Assembly (NCBI GenBank): GCA_020650975.1
Contig: JAIPMN010003947.1
Location: 9,151 to 33,677 of the forward strand
DNA from: Apostichopus californicus
Taxonomy: Eukaryota; Echinodermata; Holothuroidea; Aspidochirotida; Stichopodidae
Direction of reading: 5' to 3'
DNA: 24,527 bases
Below, piece after piece: positions 11,576 through 22,332 of this stretch. Numbering within the stretch: position 1 is the stretch's first letter; every line of letters begins with the position of its first letter. The notes under the pieces were generated by a model. It was not told the DNA's origin and searched no databases. It saw only the letters and a list, made by a program, of their open reading frames with translations. The translations under genes and the position numbers were made by a program.

Positions 11576-11724
11576 TTTGCCGGGTATGGTTTGAAACAAA
11601 CGTGATTGTGAATGTCGCCCTCATTCGTCGTTGTTGCCAAGGGTTCAAATTCAACTTTCAAGACCAGTCTCAATAGAAGTTATCGAAAGCACGATTTCAG
11701 GATTTTATACTCAACAAGTTGATG
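11576..11724. promoter_or_regulatory. Putative shared promoter and 5' leader of lin9 and txndc9
   Basis: This is the stretch immediately upstream of the lin9 start. It is richer in CG dinucleotides than its surroundings and has no obvious TATA box. TTTGAA, the cell-cycle homology region core, occurs on the plus strand at 11590-11595 and on the minus strand at 11644-11649. TTTTGCCGGG at 11575-11584 is E2F-like but not a full match. A donor-like GTGAGG at 11725 could end a non-coding first exon for txndc9, which needs one upstream of 14129. The transcription starts are not visible from sequence, so the bidirectional promoter is inference from head-to-head layout. Confidence 0.4.
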
Positions 11725-12000
11725 GTGAGGTTACATAGTAAAATGATTAACATTAAAGATCGCAATTTCGACAGAAATTGTTAACCTAAGTTTCCTATTG
11801 AGTCAACGATGTAATTTTTAACAGATATCAGGAGCGGCGGTCCAGGTGCAAACTGTTTCGCAAAACCAGTACTTGTGATCGTAGGTAGGGCTTAGGTCCA
11901 AGTCGTAACGTTCTATACAATGGCACAAGTGATGGGTAGCCGAACGTAACTTGGGCTACAAACAGAAAACAATTCATGTTAGCAGTCGTTTGATGGTACA

Positions 12001-12110
12001 GTAGAATATTATTATTATTATTATTATTTATTATTTAAACATTTCTAAAGCGCACATATATATGTAAAAACATAAGCTATGGCGCTGTACAAACTTAAAA
12101 GAGTAAAGGT
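12001..12110. repeat. (ATT)n plus TAAAGCGC/GGCGCT stem-loop cassette
   Basis: An ATT run at about 12008-12030 is followed by TTTCTAAAGCGCACATATAT and the opposing arm ATGGCGCTGTACAAAC. Same architecture as the other three cassettes in the window. Confidence 0.5.
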
Positions 12111-12222
12111 AAAAAAGGTAAAATTGATTGGATTAGGCAGATACGCAAAGAGCTAAGCGTAACTTTACAGTCTAACAGTAAACAGTAGCCTAGCATGGTT
12201 GGCTCATAATTGACGCACTTAA

Positions 12223-13433
12223 AGAGGTTATGAAATGAAAAATTTTCATGTCTTAGAATGGTTTATCTACATTACTACAACACCATCCATGCACAACTTT
12301 CCGTAAATAGGGCTTCAAACGCCAGAAATTCGCTGTCAAAGTATTCCCCAGAGACCTCTCGAGCTGCCACTCGTAAAAAAAAGCAAAGCTGCCCACCGCA
12401 GTTCATCTGACGTCATCAAAGGAACCATTTCAGCCAAAGCAGACTCCCCGCTGTTTACCGATACGGCGTTACACAGTTTACTACATGTAACCACAACACT
12501 CTTCTCATCAATTGAAAATGTCTTCTTCCGATTCCGAGGAAATCTCTCAGGACATTCGTTAGCTTTGACGAAAATTATTTTCTTGAGGAAGAAGAGGAGG
12601 AAATAGTTTTCGAGGGTGATGAAGATAATATCGGTGTTTTTCCCTATCAGTTGAGCCCCTTGCAGAAGAATTGTAAAACGATCCCGAAAAAAACGCTGCC
12701 GATCGAAGTCCCCGAGCAGAACGGTTGGACGACCCTGAACCGAAACTGGTCGGTTGAGCATTAACAAAACCACCGTTATTAAGACCATCATATGATTTAA
12801 ATTATCTCGAATGTCGATGATCCTGCTACTTAACTTCGTAGCGAAGCTTCTAGAATTTTGTGTCTTACAGTGCAAGGAAAATGTGACATTCTGTACATTG
12901 CAACCCTATAGTACTAGTAGTGGTAACATGGGGTCTAGACCTAACTAATAGACGTTGTATAACAGGCTAGCCCGTGTAATTGTATCATCCAACTGTTACG
13001 TAAAATCACAACACAACGCCAGTTTTACCACAAAAGAAAACTTGCAAGAAATCCGTCTTTACTTGTGGTGGAGCAACCTGATACCACATATCGGCTCGGC
13101 ATTTTTAACATTTACGAGATAAATTTACGTAAAAACAAACTCCAAACACCAAATCTCAATTACTACGGAGCACTGCAACAGTGTAATGGTGTGTGTTCTC
13201 AGACGTTTAAGATTGTAAACATAGCGTCTCGGAAGTGAGCTGAGTTCCTCGACTGACGTCACACCGCGTTACCGTAAATACAACAATTTTAGAAAGTTTT
13301 TATTACCCTCGAATTTTTGATCGTTTATTCCTCGAGGATGCAAGCTTCGTTTGACACAAATTGGGTATCATTGGAAAGCTACGAGTGTACAGAATACGAT
13401 GATAAAGAATTTTTTTTTCATTTCATAACCTCT
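12223..13433. mobile_element. Non-autonomous DNA transposon, TTAA target duplication (Kolobok- or piggyBac-type), 1211 bp
   Basis: Ends are perfect inverted repeats of 20 bp, AGAGGTTATGAAATGAAAAA at 12223-12242 and its complement ending at 13433. Each is flanked by TTAA (12219-12222 and 13434-13437), the duplicated target. The inverted similarity continues in diverged form for about 250 bp: each arm has the palindrome TGACGTCA (12408-12415 and 13254-13261), 185 and 172 bp from its end, followed by matching short blocks (GGAAC, CAGC, GTTTAC). TTAA duplications are used by piggyBac and Kolobok; AG...CT ends fit Kolobok better than the usual piggyBac C-rich ends. No transposase is encoded. Confidence 0.75.
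12518..12766 (+). pseudogene. Broken acidic reading frame inside the TTAA element
   Basis: An ATG at 12518 opens MSSSDSEEISQDIR and stops; in another frame the sequence continues SFDENYFLEEEEEEIVFEGD, then NIGVFPYQ and ends at a stop near 12766. The acidic, serine-rich leader followed by a G-(V/I)-x-PY-type motif resembles the start of repeat-associated proteins of marine invertebrates that carry a P2X7-intracellular-like domain, but only the leader would be present here. That assignment is tentative. The opposite strand is open for 179 codons (12875-12336), which is probably a by-product. Confidence 0.3.
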
Positions 13434-14140
13434 TTAAGGATTTGATCAACAATGTCTATCAAGGAAAAATCCAAATCACTCAACTGTATGTGTTTTTCAT
13501 ATGTGTAGTTCCTCAGAAATGTTATGATCTCAAAATATTTAAGGTTCTGTGCTTATGCACCGTACAACTGAGCAGAATTTGACACAAAATGTCTGCCGTG
13601 TCAAGTTCTTTCATACCCCTAAATTGACACATTCATCGATAAGCTAACTAATGTAGGCCTTAGTATACATCCATCGACTTTAGATGCACATTTGCTATGC
13701 TCTGAGCCTCTAAGCTCAGACAGGTCAGGTCCCAGAGAGTAGTGTTATCATATTGAGGTAATGTTGGTTATTTTTAGAGTGTAAGATTTCCAAATACCCA
13801 ACAAACGTGCAAAACTGGGGGGAGGGTGTTAAAAGCTTAAAAAATACCACAATTTGGTCAGCAAATAGCTGAAATGGATTCAAACTCATGAAATATATTC
13901 TGCTTGACTGCAAAAAGTTTAGGTAGCCTGCTGTATCGTTGCTAGTAATAATTGAAGGTGCGTCAATTACGGGGGTGCTTCAATTATGAAGCCTAGGCTA
14001 GGTTGCAAACTATGTCCTAAGTAGTAATGTGTATTTTACTTTGGGCCTGGTTGTCAGGTAACCTTATTTAAATATTAACAATTCAAGTTGATGCCCAAAT
14101 TCTTAATGATATTTGCTTGTTTTTTTCAGCATTTCTAAAC

Positions 14141-17100
14141 ATGGCAGACGAATTTGCTCGAGATACAACAAAAGCGGAAGCTGAACATATCGTGAAAGAT
14201 GAAGCTCTAGCAGAAGAGGTTTGTTTTCTAAATTAAACAAAAGTAGGATGAAAACTGTATTGCAAATAATTCTTGGTGTAAATTTAGAGGTTTGATAGAC
14301 ATTAGTACTGACAGTTAGAATAACGTTAGCCTCATTATACAAATAAGTTATGATCCAATAAACAAACTGGAAGACAATGATGTGTTATTTTAATGTTTTT
14401 TTTAACCTTTGATTTTGGCAGGAACTTCTAGCAGAATTAGAGAACGGTGATATTCCTTCTCACATCAGGGAGGCTAGATTAGGTCAACTGAAACAAGAGG
14501 CTCAACAATTTGAACAGCGGTCTGAGAAGGGCTATGGAACTTACTTGTGAGTTTCATCAAGGATTCATGCTCGTTTTAAATCAGTTAAGCATTTTGTATT
14601 AATTACACCATTCTTTGCAAAGCTTCATAGGCTGTCTTAGCTAGGTTGGGTTTAAATCTCATTATTGACCTAAACTCAATGTGGGTGTCAGTAAGAGTGG
14701 TATGAACATTTAGTAAGTTCAGACGCCCTACGGTCTTTTATGCAAATGCAATGAAGAACAAGATTTCAGAAAGTTGTACTTCAATTTATCCAATTAGTGG
14801 GCTGTTTTGATTTAATCTCTTTTCATATTCTCTCATGCAGGGAAATTGAGAAAGAACCGGAAGTGTTTGACATCACAAGATCGGAAGAAAAAGTTGTGAT
14901 TCATTTTTTCCACCCTGACTTTAGGAGATGCAATATTATCGACAAACATTTAAAGGTACGCTGTCAGTTTAATCTTCAAGACTTCTCTCATGTCTAAAAC
15001 ATAACAATATAATGAAAACCATTATCTTTTATTAATTAAGTCAATGAAACTGCACAAAATGGGTTGAAAAGAATATTTATAAGTGTAGTGGCCATCCCCT
15101 TCATTCTAAGCTAACTGCTCTGTACAATTACACAAAGTATAATTTCATAAATCCTGAATACTTCTGTCCAAAAAGTCATTTATATACAGAGTGCTCTTCT
15201 TGCTTATCCAGTTCGTAATATTAAAGCCTTTGTTTATACATATCTTTCAACATTTTTGCTATAATTTTGATTATGTCTAACAAAACTGCTTTTTAACTGA
15301 CTATGACCTCACTTTCCTAACTTTTTAATTGCTTTTCATTTCCTTTCTTAATTTGTTACTTCTAAGCTTCCTATAAATTAAATAAATAGTTTGAATTTTA
15401 TGCTGGAATAAACTATAGTTACTCTACTCAATACTTAACCCTCCAATTTAATAATATCATTGGCATCACATTGCCAATTTGTAAATCAATGAAGAAATAC
15501 CGGATGATTAGCAGTCGATTCTCTTTTCCATTCCACGATTTAAAGCTCATCTCATCTAATCTGACTTTTTCAGGTCCTAGCAGAAAAACATTTTAATGCC
15601 AAATTTGCTAAAATGAATGTTGAGAAATGTGACTTTTTGGTAAAGAAACTGAAGATCCAAGTACTGCCAGCCATTCTCTGCTTCAAGGAAGGAATAGTTG
15701 TCGACAGGTATATCAAGCATTGTTACTCTCATAGATTTGTATTGCATCTTGTTCTGTGAGCATTTTGGGGTTCTAAGTAAAGATATTGTTAGATATTACA
15801 TATTTGTGCTTAAATCCTTGTGCTGGTACTCATACCAAGGGGAAGTCTACTTGCCCTCAGACTTTTATGGATGTACTCATACTAACAGCCACACAGACTA
15901 AGACTGGCTTTAAGTTGAGGACATGGAGATGGATTGCTCGATACTTCTGATCAAATATATGCATCATATATCTCAAGAAGGAAAGTTTGGGAGGACCTCA
16001 TATTTAGTATGTAGAAGTACCACATTGAGTACAAGAGGCATATTGTTCTTTGTCAAAGTCAAAGTTCATTTGGGGTCACCAGGGGTGAAATTGTGAAAAC
16101 TTTGTAAACACGATATCTCAAGATGGGAAGCATGGGCAGACTTCTTATTTAGTGTGTAAAAGTACCACATTAGGTAAAAAAAGTCTATTGTCTTTGATGG
16201 AGGTCATAGGTCATTTGGTGTCAAATTTTGAAAACCTTGTAAACACGATATCTCAAGAAGGGAATCATGGGCTGACCTTATATTTGGTGTGTAGGAGTAC
16301 CACATTGTGTATAAAAAGACTTGTTTTTGGTGGAGGGCAAAAGCCATTTTGAGTCAAATTGTGAAAACCTTGTAATCACCATATCTCAATACTGGAAGCT
16401 TGGGCTGACCTAATTTAGTGTGTAGAAGTACCACATTGACTTAAAGAAGCCTGTTGTTTTTGGTGGAGGTCAAAGGTCATTTGGGGTCATCAGAGGTCAA
16501 ATCGTGAAACCCTTGTAAACATGTACACCCTCACCATACATTACATCAGGTTCATGAAGAAAACTGCTTTTTACATCTTTGAAACCACAATGCATTTTTG
16601 CATTCTGGTTATGAATTCCTATCCAAGAAACTTGTTATTCTTCACTAAGTCTAACAGGATAAAATTAAGCGATGCAGCATTACTTTGAATGTCATCTTTC
16701 TGTAATGTCAGATTTAGCTTGGATAGGTTCCGTTATGAATTAGTGCTGCCATAATAGTAAGTCAGATATATGCACAGAGTGTGGATCATAAACACTTTTC
16801 TAAATCTGAAGGTAGGACAGGTGTCCCCCAACTTTATTGAGTGAACCCCTTTATGGAATTCTTGATCAGTTATTTATCGACCCCAAATCTCAACCATCAG
16901 TTCTCAAACAAATTTGGGAACCCTGATTTTAGACCATAGCTCAAAGAACTTTGAAAAATCAACTGTAAGAATTTGGACCATTCCTGTGGATTGTGGCAAG
17001 AATACTGGATGGATATATTCATTTTGAATATTAACCTGCGGTGTTTTCCTTCCTCAGGGTTGTCGGATTTGAGGAGCTGGGTAATACAGACAATTTTGAT

Positions 17101-17674
17101 ATCTCTGTATTGGAGAGGAGACTGGCAAAATCAGGTAATGATTGAACTTTGGTCAACAATTTTTTGTAGAATGTGTGTGAGGGTGTGTGTATGGGGGGGG
17201 GGGTGGGGGGAGGGGGTTGACAGGTAGAATAGCGGAGTAGTTTTGAAATATGCCAAGTTTAACATGAGCATGTCATAAGTGGATAGTCTGCTGTGACTGA
17301 CAGTTATAGGTTCACATGTTAGTGTAATACGGCACTTGAGTTATTGCATCGTGTTATTGTTCTAGTGGAGAGTCATCTGCACATGATGTGTCAGAGCTAC
17401 ATATATCTTCCATTTAAAAAAAATGTAGTATATGGACAAGGTCAGCAGCATTTTACAGACTGACAGTCCACAAACTATGGGGTGTTATCCCAAGGTTTTT
17501 TTTTGGGGGGGGGGGTCACAGAATTGTACCAGACAGAAAATGTATACCCTTCAACTCACTTCTTCTTCTTCAACAGGTGTTCTCAATTTACCCGATGTCC
17601 GAGCAGAGGGAAAGACTATATTTGGTTTTACTAAAACAAGAACCGGTTCCAGCAGCAGCAGTGATGAAGATTGA
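14141..17674 (+). CDS. txndc9: TXNDC9, phosducin-like thioredoxin-domain protein (complete, 6 coding exons)
   Basis: Coding exons: 14141-14218, 14422-14546, 14841-14955, 15574-15707, 17058-17134, 17577-17674; phases join to give 208 residues (human TXNDC9 has 226). The first coding exon begins at a splice acceptor at 14129, so a non-coding 5' exon must lie upstream; the ATG at 14141 is its first. Residues 1-66 are a charged, helical N-terminus. Residues about 75-180 form a thioredoxin-like fold with VVIHFFHPDFRRC, a single cysteine (C98) replacing the CXXC pair, a cis-proline at P138, and VVGFEELGNTDNF. The tail ends in serines then DED. The family binds the TRiC/CCT chaperonin and modulates actin and tubulin folding. 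Lack of CXXC is normal here and argues against oxidoreductase activity. Intron 4 (15708-17057) carries a tandem repeat. Confidence 0.95.
14956..15573. other. txndc9 intron 3; nothing recognised
   Basis: AT-rich, with no repeat signature or coding frame that I recognise. Confidence 0.5.
15968..16524. repeat. Tandem repeat of four 133-145-bp units
   Basis: In txndc9 intron 4. Units begin ATATCTCAA at 15968, 16113, 16248 and 16381. Each carries GTAGAAGTACCACATT, a TTGT-TTT block, an AGGTCA-type block and GAAAACCTTGTAAACAC. The last unit has AGGTCAAAGGTCA (16467-16479), a direct repeat of two nuclear-receptor half-sites spaced by one base, with further half-sites after it. Units are diverged by substitution and small deletion, so the array is not recent. 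The remainder of the intron to 17057 is plain sequence. Confidence 0.85.
17193..17216 (+). repeat. G-rich tract at start of txndc9 intron 5
   Basis: Long G runs separated by single T and A bases, 58 nt after the donor at 17135. Preceded by a GTGTGT stretch. Could form a G-quadruplex in DNA or pre-mRNA. Confidence 0.6.
17505..17515 (+). repeat. G11 run near the acceptor of txndc9 intron 5
   Basis: Eleven G preceded by a T run, 61 nt upstream of the exon 6 start at 17577. Confidence 0.7.
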
Positions 17675-18848
17675 AGCAGGTTTAGGAGCCAGATGGTAAA
17701 ATGTCTCTCTATATGCGGATAGACTTGGGTCAGATAACATTGTTATGTTTCCAGTCGCTCATATGTCAACAAAGCCTGTTTGAAACCTCCCAACCAACAC
17801 ATTTGTTAGTTTATTGAACCAGACATTCATACTTAGGCCTAGTAGACCTATAGCATGTGTCATAGCAGGTATGTCAAGCCCTACACTTATTTACATATAT
17901 AAGTACTATGATAGAGATGTTGTTCAGTCTAAGTCATGTCAAAGGTCATCAGTATTTTCCCCCAAAATATGCTAGAATGTAAAATAATGGTCACCCGTGT
18001 TAAAATGTCAACAAACTTTTTACTGCCAACCCAACAGCGTTTGTTCTTCTGTAAGTATTTTTAATTGTCAATTTGAATACTCATATATGTCTGGAAATAA
18101 ATAGTAGGGTAGTAGTACTCTTGAAAATGTCTCGCAAATTTAAGCATTCTAAATTTATGGGCAATATTGATTATCTTTGACATTGAGTCTAGTGGAAAAC
18201 TAACTGCGCCAGTTTTGAAATAGAAGATAAAAAGTGTATGCTTCATAGGTACAGATTCTCTTGTGAATCTCGGAGGTTGAATTACAGGTCTGTATATTAA
18301 ATGGAGTAATTCATCTTGTATTGTATAGCGAAATCACTAAAGTGATACACGACCATTGATCAGATAGCTGTCTATATTGAATGACATACTGAATATCAGG
18401 GCACAGAAATGTGTCAATGAGAGTAAATATTACAAAATTAATATCAAAATTGAAGAGATTTCCTGTTTTCTAAGATGCAGCAGTATCATTTCATTTGATG
18501 GTGCAATTAATATTTTTACTTTGTAATATTTTCTGATGGTTTTTATGTATTCTTTAATTTAAGGATCTTATTTACATTTATATTTAATATGGTTTTTGTT
18601 TTATTTTGTAATAATTCTTGTTTCTCTATGCTCCCTACTATTGATGTGGTTTTTAATATATTCTATACACGCTGTCTTAACCTCATTGTTAGTACTTGTT
18701 AAGTTTTCCCCACTCAGCTTAGGGCTAAGAGATGTGGCCATCAATCATGTTTGTGTGTTGAACATTTCCATTATATATGCTTCCTTCCTTTTTGGTGATG
18801 TATAGTGATGCATACTGAATGATATGTGCTCATTTGTATTAAATGAAA
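17675..18848. other. Downstream of txndc9; no gene seen
   Basis: Probably 3' UTR, then AT-rich intergenic sequence. Short open frames here show no motif. Confidence 0.5.
18096..18101 (+). terminator. Candidate polyadenylation signal of txndc9
   Basis: First AATAAA after the stop at 17674, which would give a 3' UTR of about 440 nt. A second AATAAA at 18943-18948 lies in the tandem repeat. No transcript evidence is available. Confidence 0.4.
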
Positions 18849-19206
18849 GAAGTTCAGCGCTCTTAGCTGGAGTATGGGTACTTAAGTTTGCATTAGTTAC
18901 TACACTTCTATTAGGAACCAACCCAACTTTTATTATGAGTACAATAAAAGTTCTCCTTGCTATATGATATGAGTACGGCGCTCTCAGCGGGAGTTCGGGT
19001 ACTTAAGTTTGCATTAGTTACTGCACTTCTATGGAGTACAAACTCACAAAGCTGAGTACCAACCTGACTTGTAGTATGAGTACAATTAGAGTTCCCCTTG
19101 CTATGAATATGATATGAGTACAGCGCTCTTAGCTGGAGTATGGGTACTTAAGTTTGCATTAGTTACTACACTCCTATGGAGTACAAACCCACAAAGCTGA
19201 GTACCA
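18849..19206. repeat. Three-copy tandem repeat, 120-145-bp units
   Basis: Units start near 18849, 18971 and 19116. Each has CAGCGCTCTTAGCTGGAG (CGGCGCTCTCAGCGGGAG in the second), GGGTACTTAAGTTTGCATTA and GTTACTRCACT. Units two and three add GGAGTACAAAC and CACAAAGCTGAGTACCAA, which unit one has lost, explaining its shorter length. Confidence 0.85.
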
Positions 19207-21685
19207 ATACAGATAACTGCTGGAATATAATTATGAGAATGGACTCACTACAAGTCGGGCATAAACAAAATCTACCTTTGTTATGTACGTTTGGCTAAGC
19301 TGTACCTGTAAAAAAGGGGAATAATCAAAGTTTAACAGATTATTTTTTAAGCAGAATATACAAAATGAGAAAAGAAATAGTTAATACTACATGGGTATAC
19401 AAGTTGTCTTTAATACATAATTCATGAGATATTAAACATACATTATTATAAGTAGAATAAGCTACGACAAAAAAAACCAATGAATGAAATTTATTTATCA
19501 AAAGAGAAAAACCCACGATGAACATGCGCAGGTGTTCATTTTTATTAAATGAAAGAAACACACAATAATACTGCACTGCACATGCTCGGAGAGATCAACT
19601 AATTGGCATGCAATGCGATGCTCTGGGGAAATATTAGAGAAAATAAATTTATTATCTGATTCTCGAAGAAGAGAAACGAACAGGGGAAAAAAAATACTGT
19701 AAACCAAAAGGGCAAACAAGCTTGTTAGACTTCGTTGTCCATATTTCTCTTTTGTGACTTTTGTCAAAATTTCAATAACTCTTTACAAACTTTTACTTTA
19801 CATTATCAGATAAAAGGCTCCCAATATGAAATGGTGAAATTTTTATATTTTCTTTTGCTCAGTATACACTGAAGGTCATTCCCCATTAAATTTGCATATT
19901 TTTACCACATTGAATTGCAGTATATCTCACTTTGAGTGAAGACACATTTTCCAAAAATGGGAAAAGAAAAACCTAAAATTTGTCTTTGACAGACACTGAC
20001 CATTTGGGAGTGTCGAACTTTCGATCCCCCTGACCCGCTTAAAAAAAAATCTGCATTTTTCTGTTTTCAAAAAGATAAATGCTTTTGGCGAGCCAATTCT
20101 TCATATATCACTTCAGGTTTTCCAGACTTGGTCTGACATTAAAAAGTCCCATTTGTGCAGAAATTTTTTCGAAAATAATGTCTACAAATATTGCGATTAT
20201 CAATATTTGATCGCTCTCCAATTGTTTTTGAATGTTTTTTCTTTTTCTAAGCTAAGCAGCATGATCTTGTTTGAATGGTGACGTACACAGAGACAATACA
20301 AACATTTTACCCTTGGGGTTATGGATTCATATCACACATTGACACCAACTTAATTAATATTTCGAACCACTTGAACCCTGCGATAACTCAACTCAACAGC
20401 AAAGAGAGTCCAATGACAGAAGATCAAAAAATATGAAAAATATTGTTTCTTACCAGATTTTAAGAGCAATTATATTCCAGTCTATCGTATAAAGTAGGGG
20501 GCAGATCCAAAGAGCGGCAAAAAGCCATAGTCTGAAAGCTTTTAGATGCAAACATAATTTTTGCTAAACACAAGGTTCAAGTTTTCACTCCTTACATGTT
20601 TTTGGATGTCTTCTTATGCAGTGCTATTTTCTAAGCTAACTATTGCCTGTTATGATTGTTGTATTATTGCATAGCGCCACCATTTATTGTCACACAGGAG
20701 GCGCTGCTCTCTTGGTTTTGTGCATGGTGTTAAGCGAACAATAAAAAGATTGAGCTGCTTAAAATGACTCTTGTTTGGCTCGTTATTTAATAATTTTGGT
20801 TATTTAATTTATAGTAGCTTATTTAGATTGACCCTTGACCTTATGTTAGTAGCACGACTGAGCCCAAACACTAGGGCCGGCCTGGTCCCCGTGACGAAAT
20901 GAACTCTGAAACAGCTCCTGACCACCTGGTTTGACCCAGATACTAAAATTAGATGCAGCAATTTCTTTATCTCAATCCCAGGGAATGTTTTATGACGTAT
21001 CATTTCCTGTGCATATTTGGCAAATTGATATACAAGTGCAAAGATGTGTAGACGTTTCGTGCACAGGAAGCCGCAGTATTTTATCAGAGACGAGAATCAA
21101 AGCCTTTCAAACACCAACTCATTCCCTGAATCCACATTTACAGTTCAGCGTATCTTTCCAAACAGTCCTGCATCTAATGCCTCTCTTATCCTACCTTCTC
21201 ATCAGTTGCATAATAAATACTAACGTCCTCAAACACATGAACTCCTTGTAACCTTTCCCCATCCATTGCATAATAAAAACCAGCTTCGACTGAAGTTAAA
21301 GCAGCCCTTTGCGTGTTTGGTCTGCAATTTCTCGAAAACCTACCGAGTAATTATAAACGTGCTGGATTCAAATTGAACACAGGATCACACACTCCAAGAA
21401 ATGTTTTTCGTCATTTTGCCGGATGAAGGTACACGATCAATTGATTAACACATTTGATTTAACCCTCGACATTTCAACGTCCAGAAATAATTGCAAAAGT
21501 AAGAAGCAGAACGTTCAATGTTTGTGACCTTTTCATTTCAATATTTGAAATATTTCGAGCAGCTGCTTCATATTGTCAATGACTTTACATCTACAATTTT
21601 GTTTGGTTTTTTTTTTTGGTGTGTTTTTAGTCAGCTTTTGTTGCTTTGTATTTTGTGACTATTTTATGAGGCAAACATCCACTTC

Positions 21686-21691
21686 TTTATT
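21686..21691 (-). terminator. Candidate polyadenylation signal of ipo7
   Basis: AATAAA on the minus strand (TTTATT on plus), the first I find downstream of the stop at 22648. It implies a 3' UTR of about 960 nt. Confidence 0.3.
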
Positions 21692-22295
21692 TGTCAATTG
21701 TGGGGGGATATTTCGCCCATATTTGGAGGGAAAAAAAGTCAGACAATGGTGTTACTCATGAGTTTTTACTGAGACACAGAATTATTCCCTTGATGCTTTG
21801 TCCATGAAGTGGACCACAGACAAAACTGTAGCTGAATTTGAAAAATTGTTTGTAGACTGCAGCAATATACTGGATAGCATACATATCACACATTTCCACT
21901 GGTTTCCATAAGTTAATGTGTTAGAGACAGACCTCTTAAATATAAATTCCAAAATATAAAGGATAGTATTTCTTTTACATTTAGCTATGCATCTCGCATA
22001 ATTTTAACAATTCACGTCGGATTAGTACTCTTTAAGTTTTACCTGAGATGTCATTCAAGTCCTACCAGGGAGTAGGTCACAAAGACTTCTGGCAGAAATA
22101 GATGCTATAAAATCTTCCAGACTGGTCACCATCTTTAAGGTGTTTAGCACTGATCAAGAGTCACCATGGAAACATAGATAGGATCTGGTATAAACATTAT
22201 ACACCCGACTTATCCAAAACTGTTCTACCACGACCAGGGCATCGCTAAACCAAAATAAATGCTGCCACCACCAGTGAGAGTGTGTACAGGTGTGG

Positions 22296-22332
22296 GGAGG
22301 GGGAATCAGAGAGAGGGGGGGGGAAGGGGGCA
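22296..22332 (+). repeat. G-rich tract, possible G-quadruplex
   Basis: Several G runs (GGGG, GGGGG, a long G run, GGGGG) with short linkers. On the ipo7 transcript strand it is C-rich and would sit in the 3' UTR. Confidence 0.5.

Larger units (their letters stand above)
12183..14002. mobile_element. Older inverted-repeat element interrupted by a TTAA element
   Basis: Left arm CAGTAGCCTAGC...TCATAATTGACGCAC (12183-12217). Right arm read inverted: CCTAGCCTAGGCTTCATAAT... then GTAATTGACGCACC (14002-13958). The two arms share CCTAGC, TTCATAATTGA-like and TAATTGACGCAC motifs in the same order, so they look like ends of one element. The left arm is cut directly after by the TTAA insertion at 12219. 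It lies between lin9 and txndc9, and the right arm ends about 130 bp before the first txndc9 coding exon. Confidence 0.4.

Noticed and set aside
12336-12875. 179-codon open frame on the minus strand, the longest in the window
   Set aside because: It lies wholly inside the TTAA element, opposite an acidic plus-strand reading frame, and shows low-complexity leucine/phenylalanine stretches but no domain. It is most simply the antisense of that frame.
19750-20060. Possible dispersed transposon in the txndc9/ipo7 gap
   Set aside because: The sequence has a repeat-like look but I could find neither inverted ends nor a target duplication, so no element is called.
20931-21251. 106-codon plus-strand frame between txndc9 and ipo7
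   Set aside because: No recognisable motif, no plausible splice partners and ordinary composition; treated as chance.
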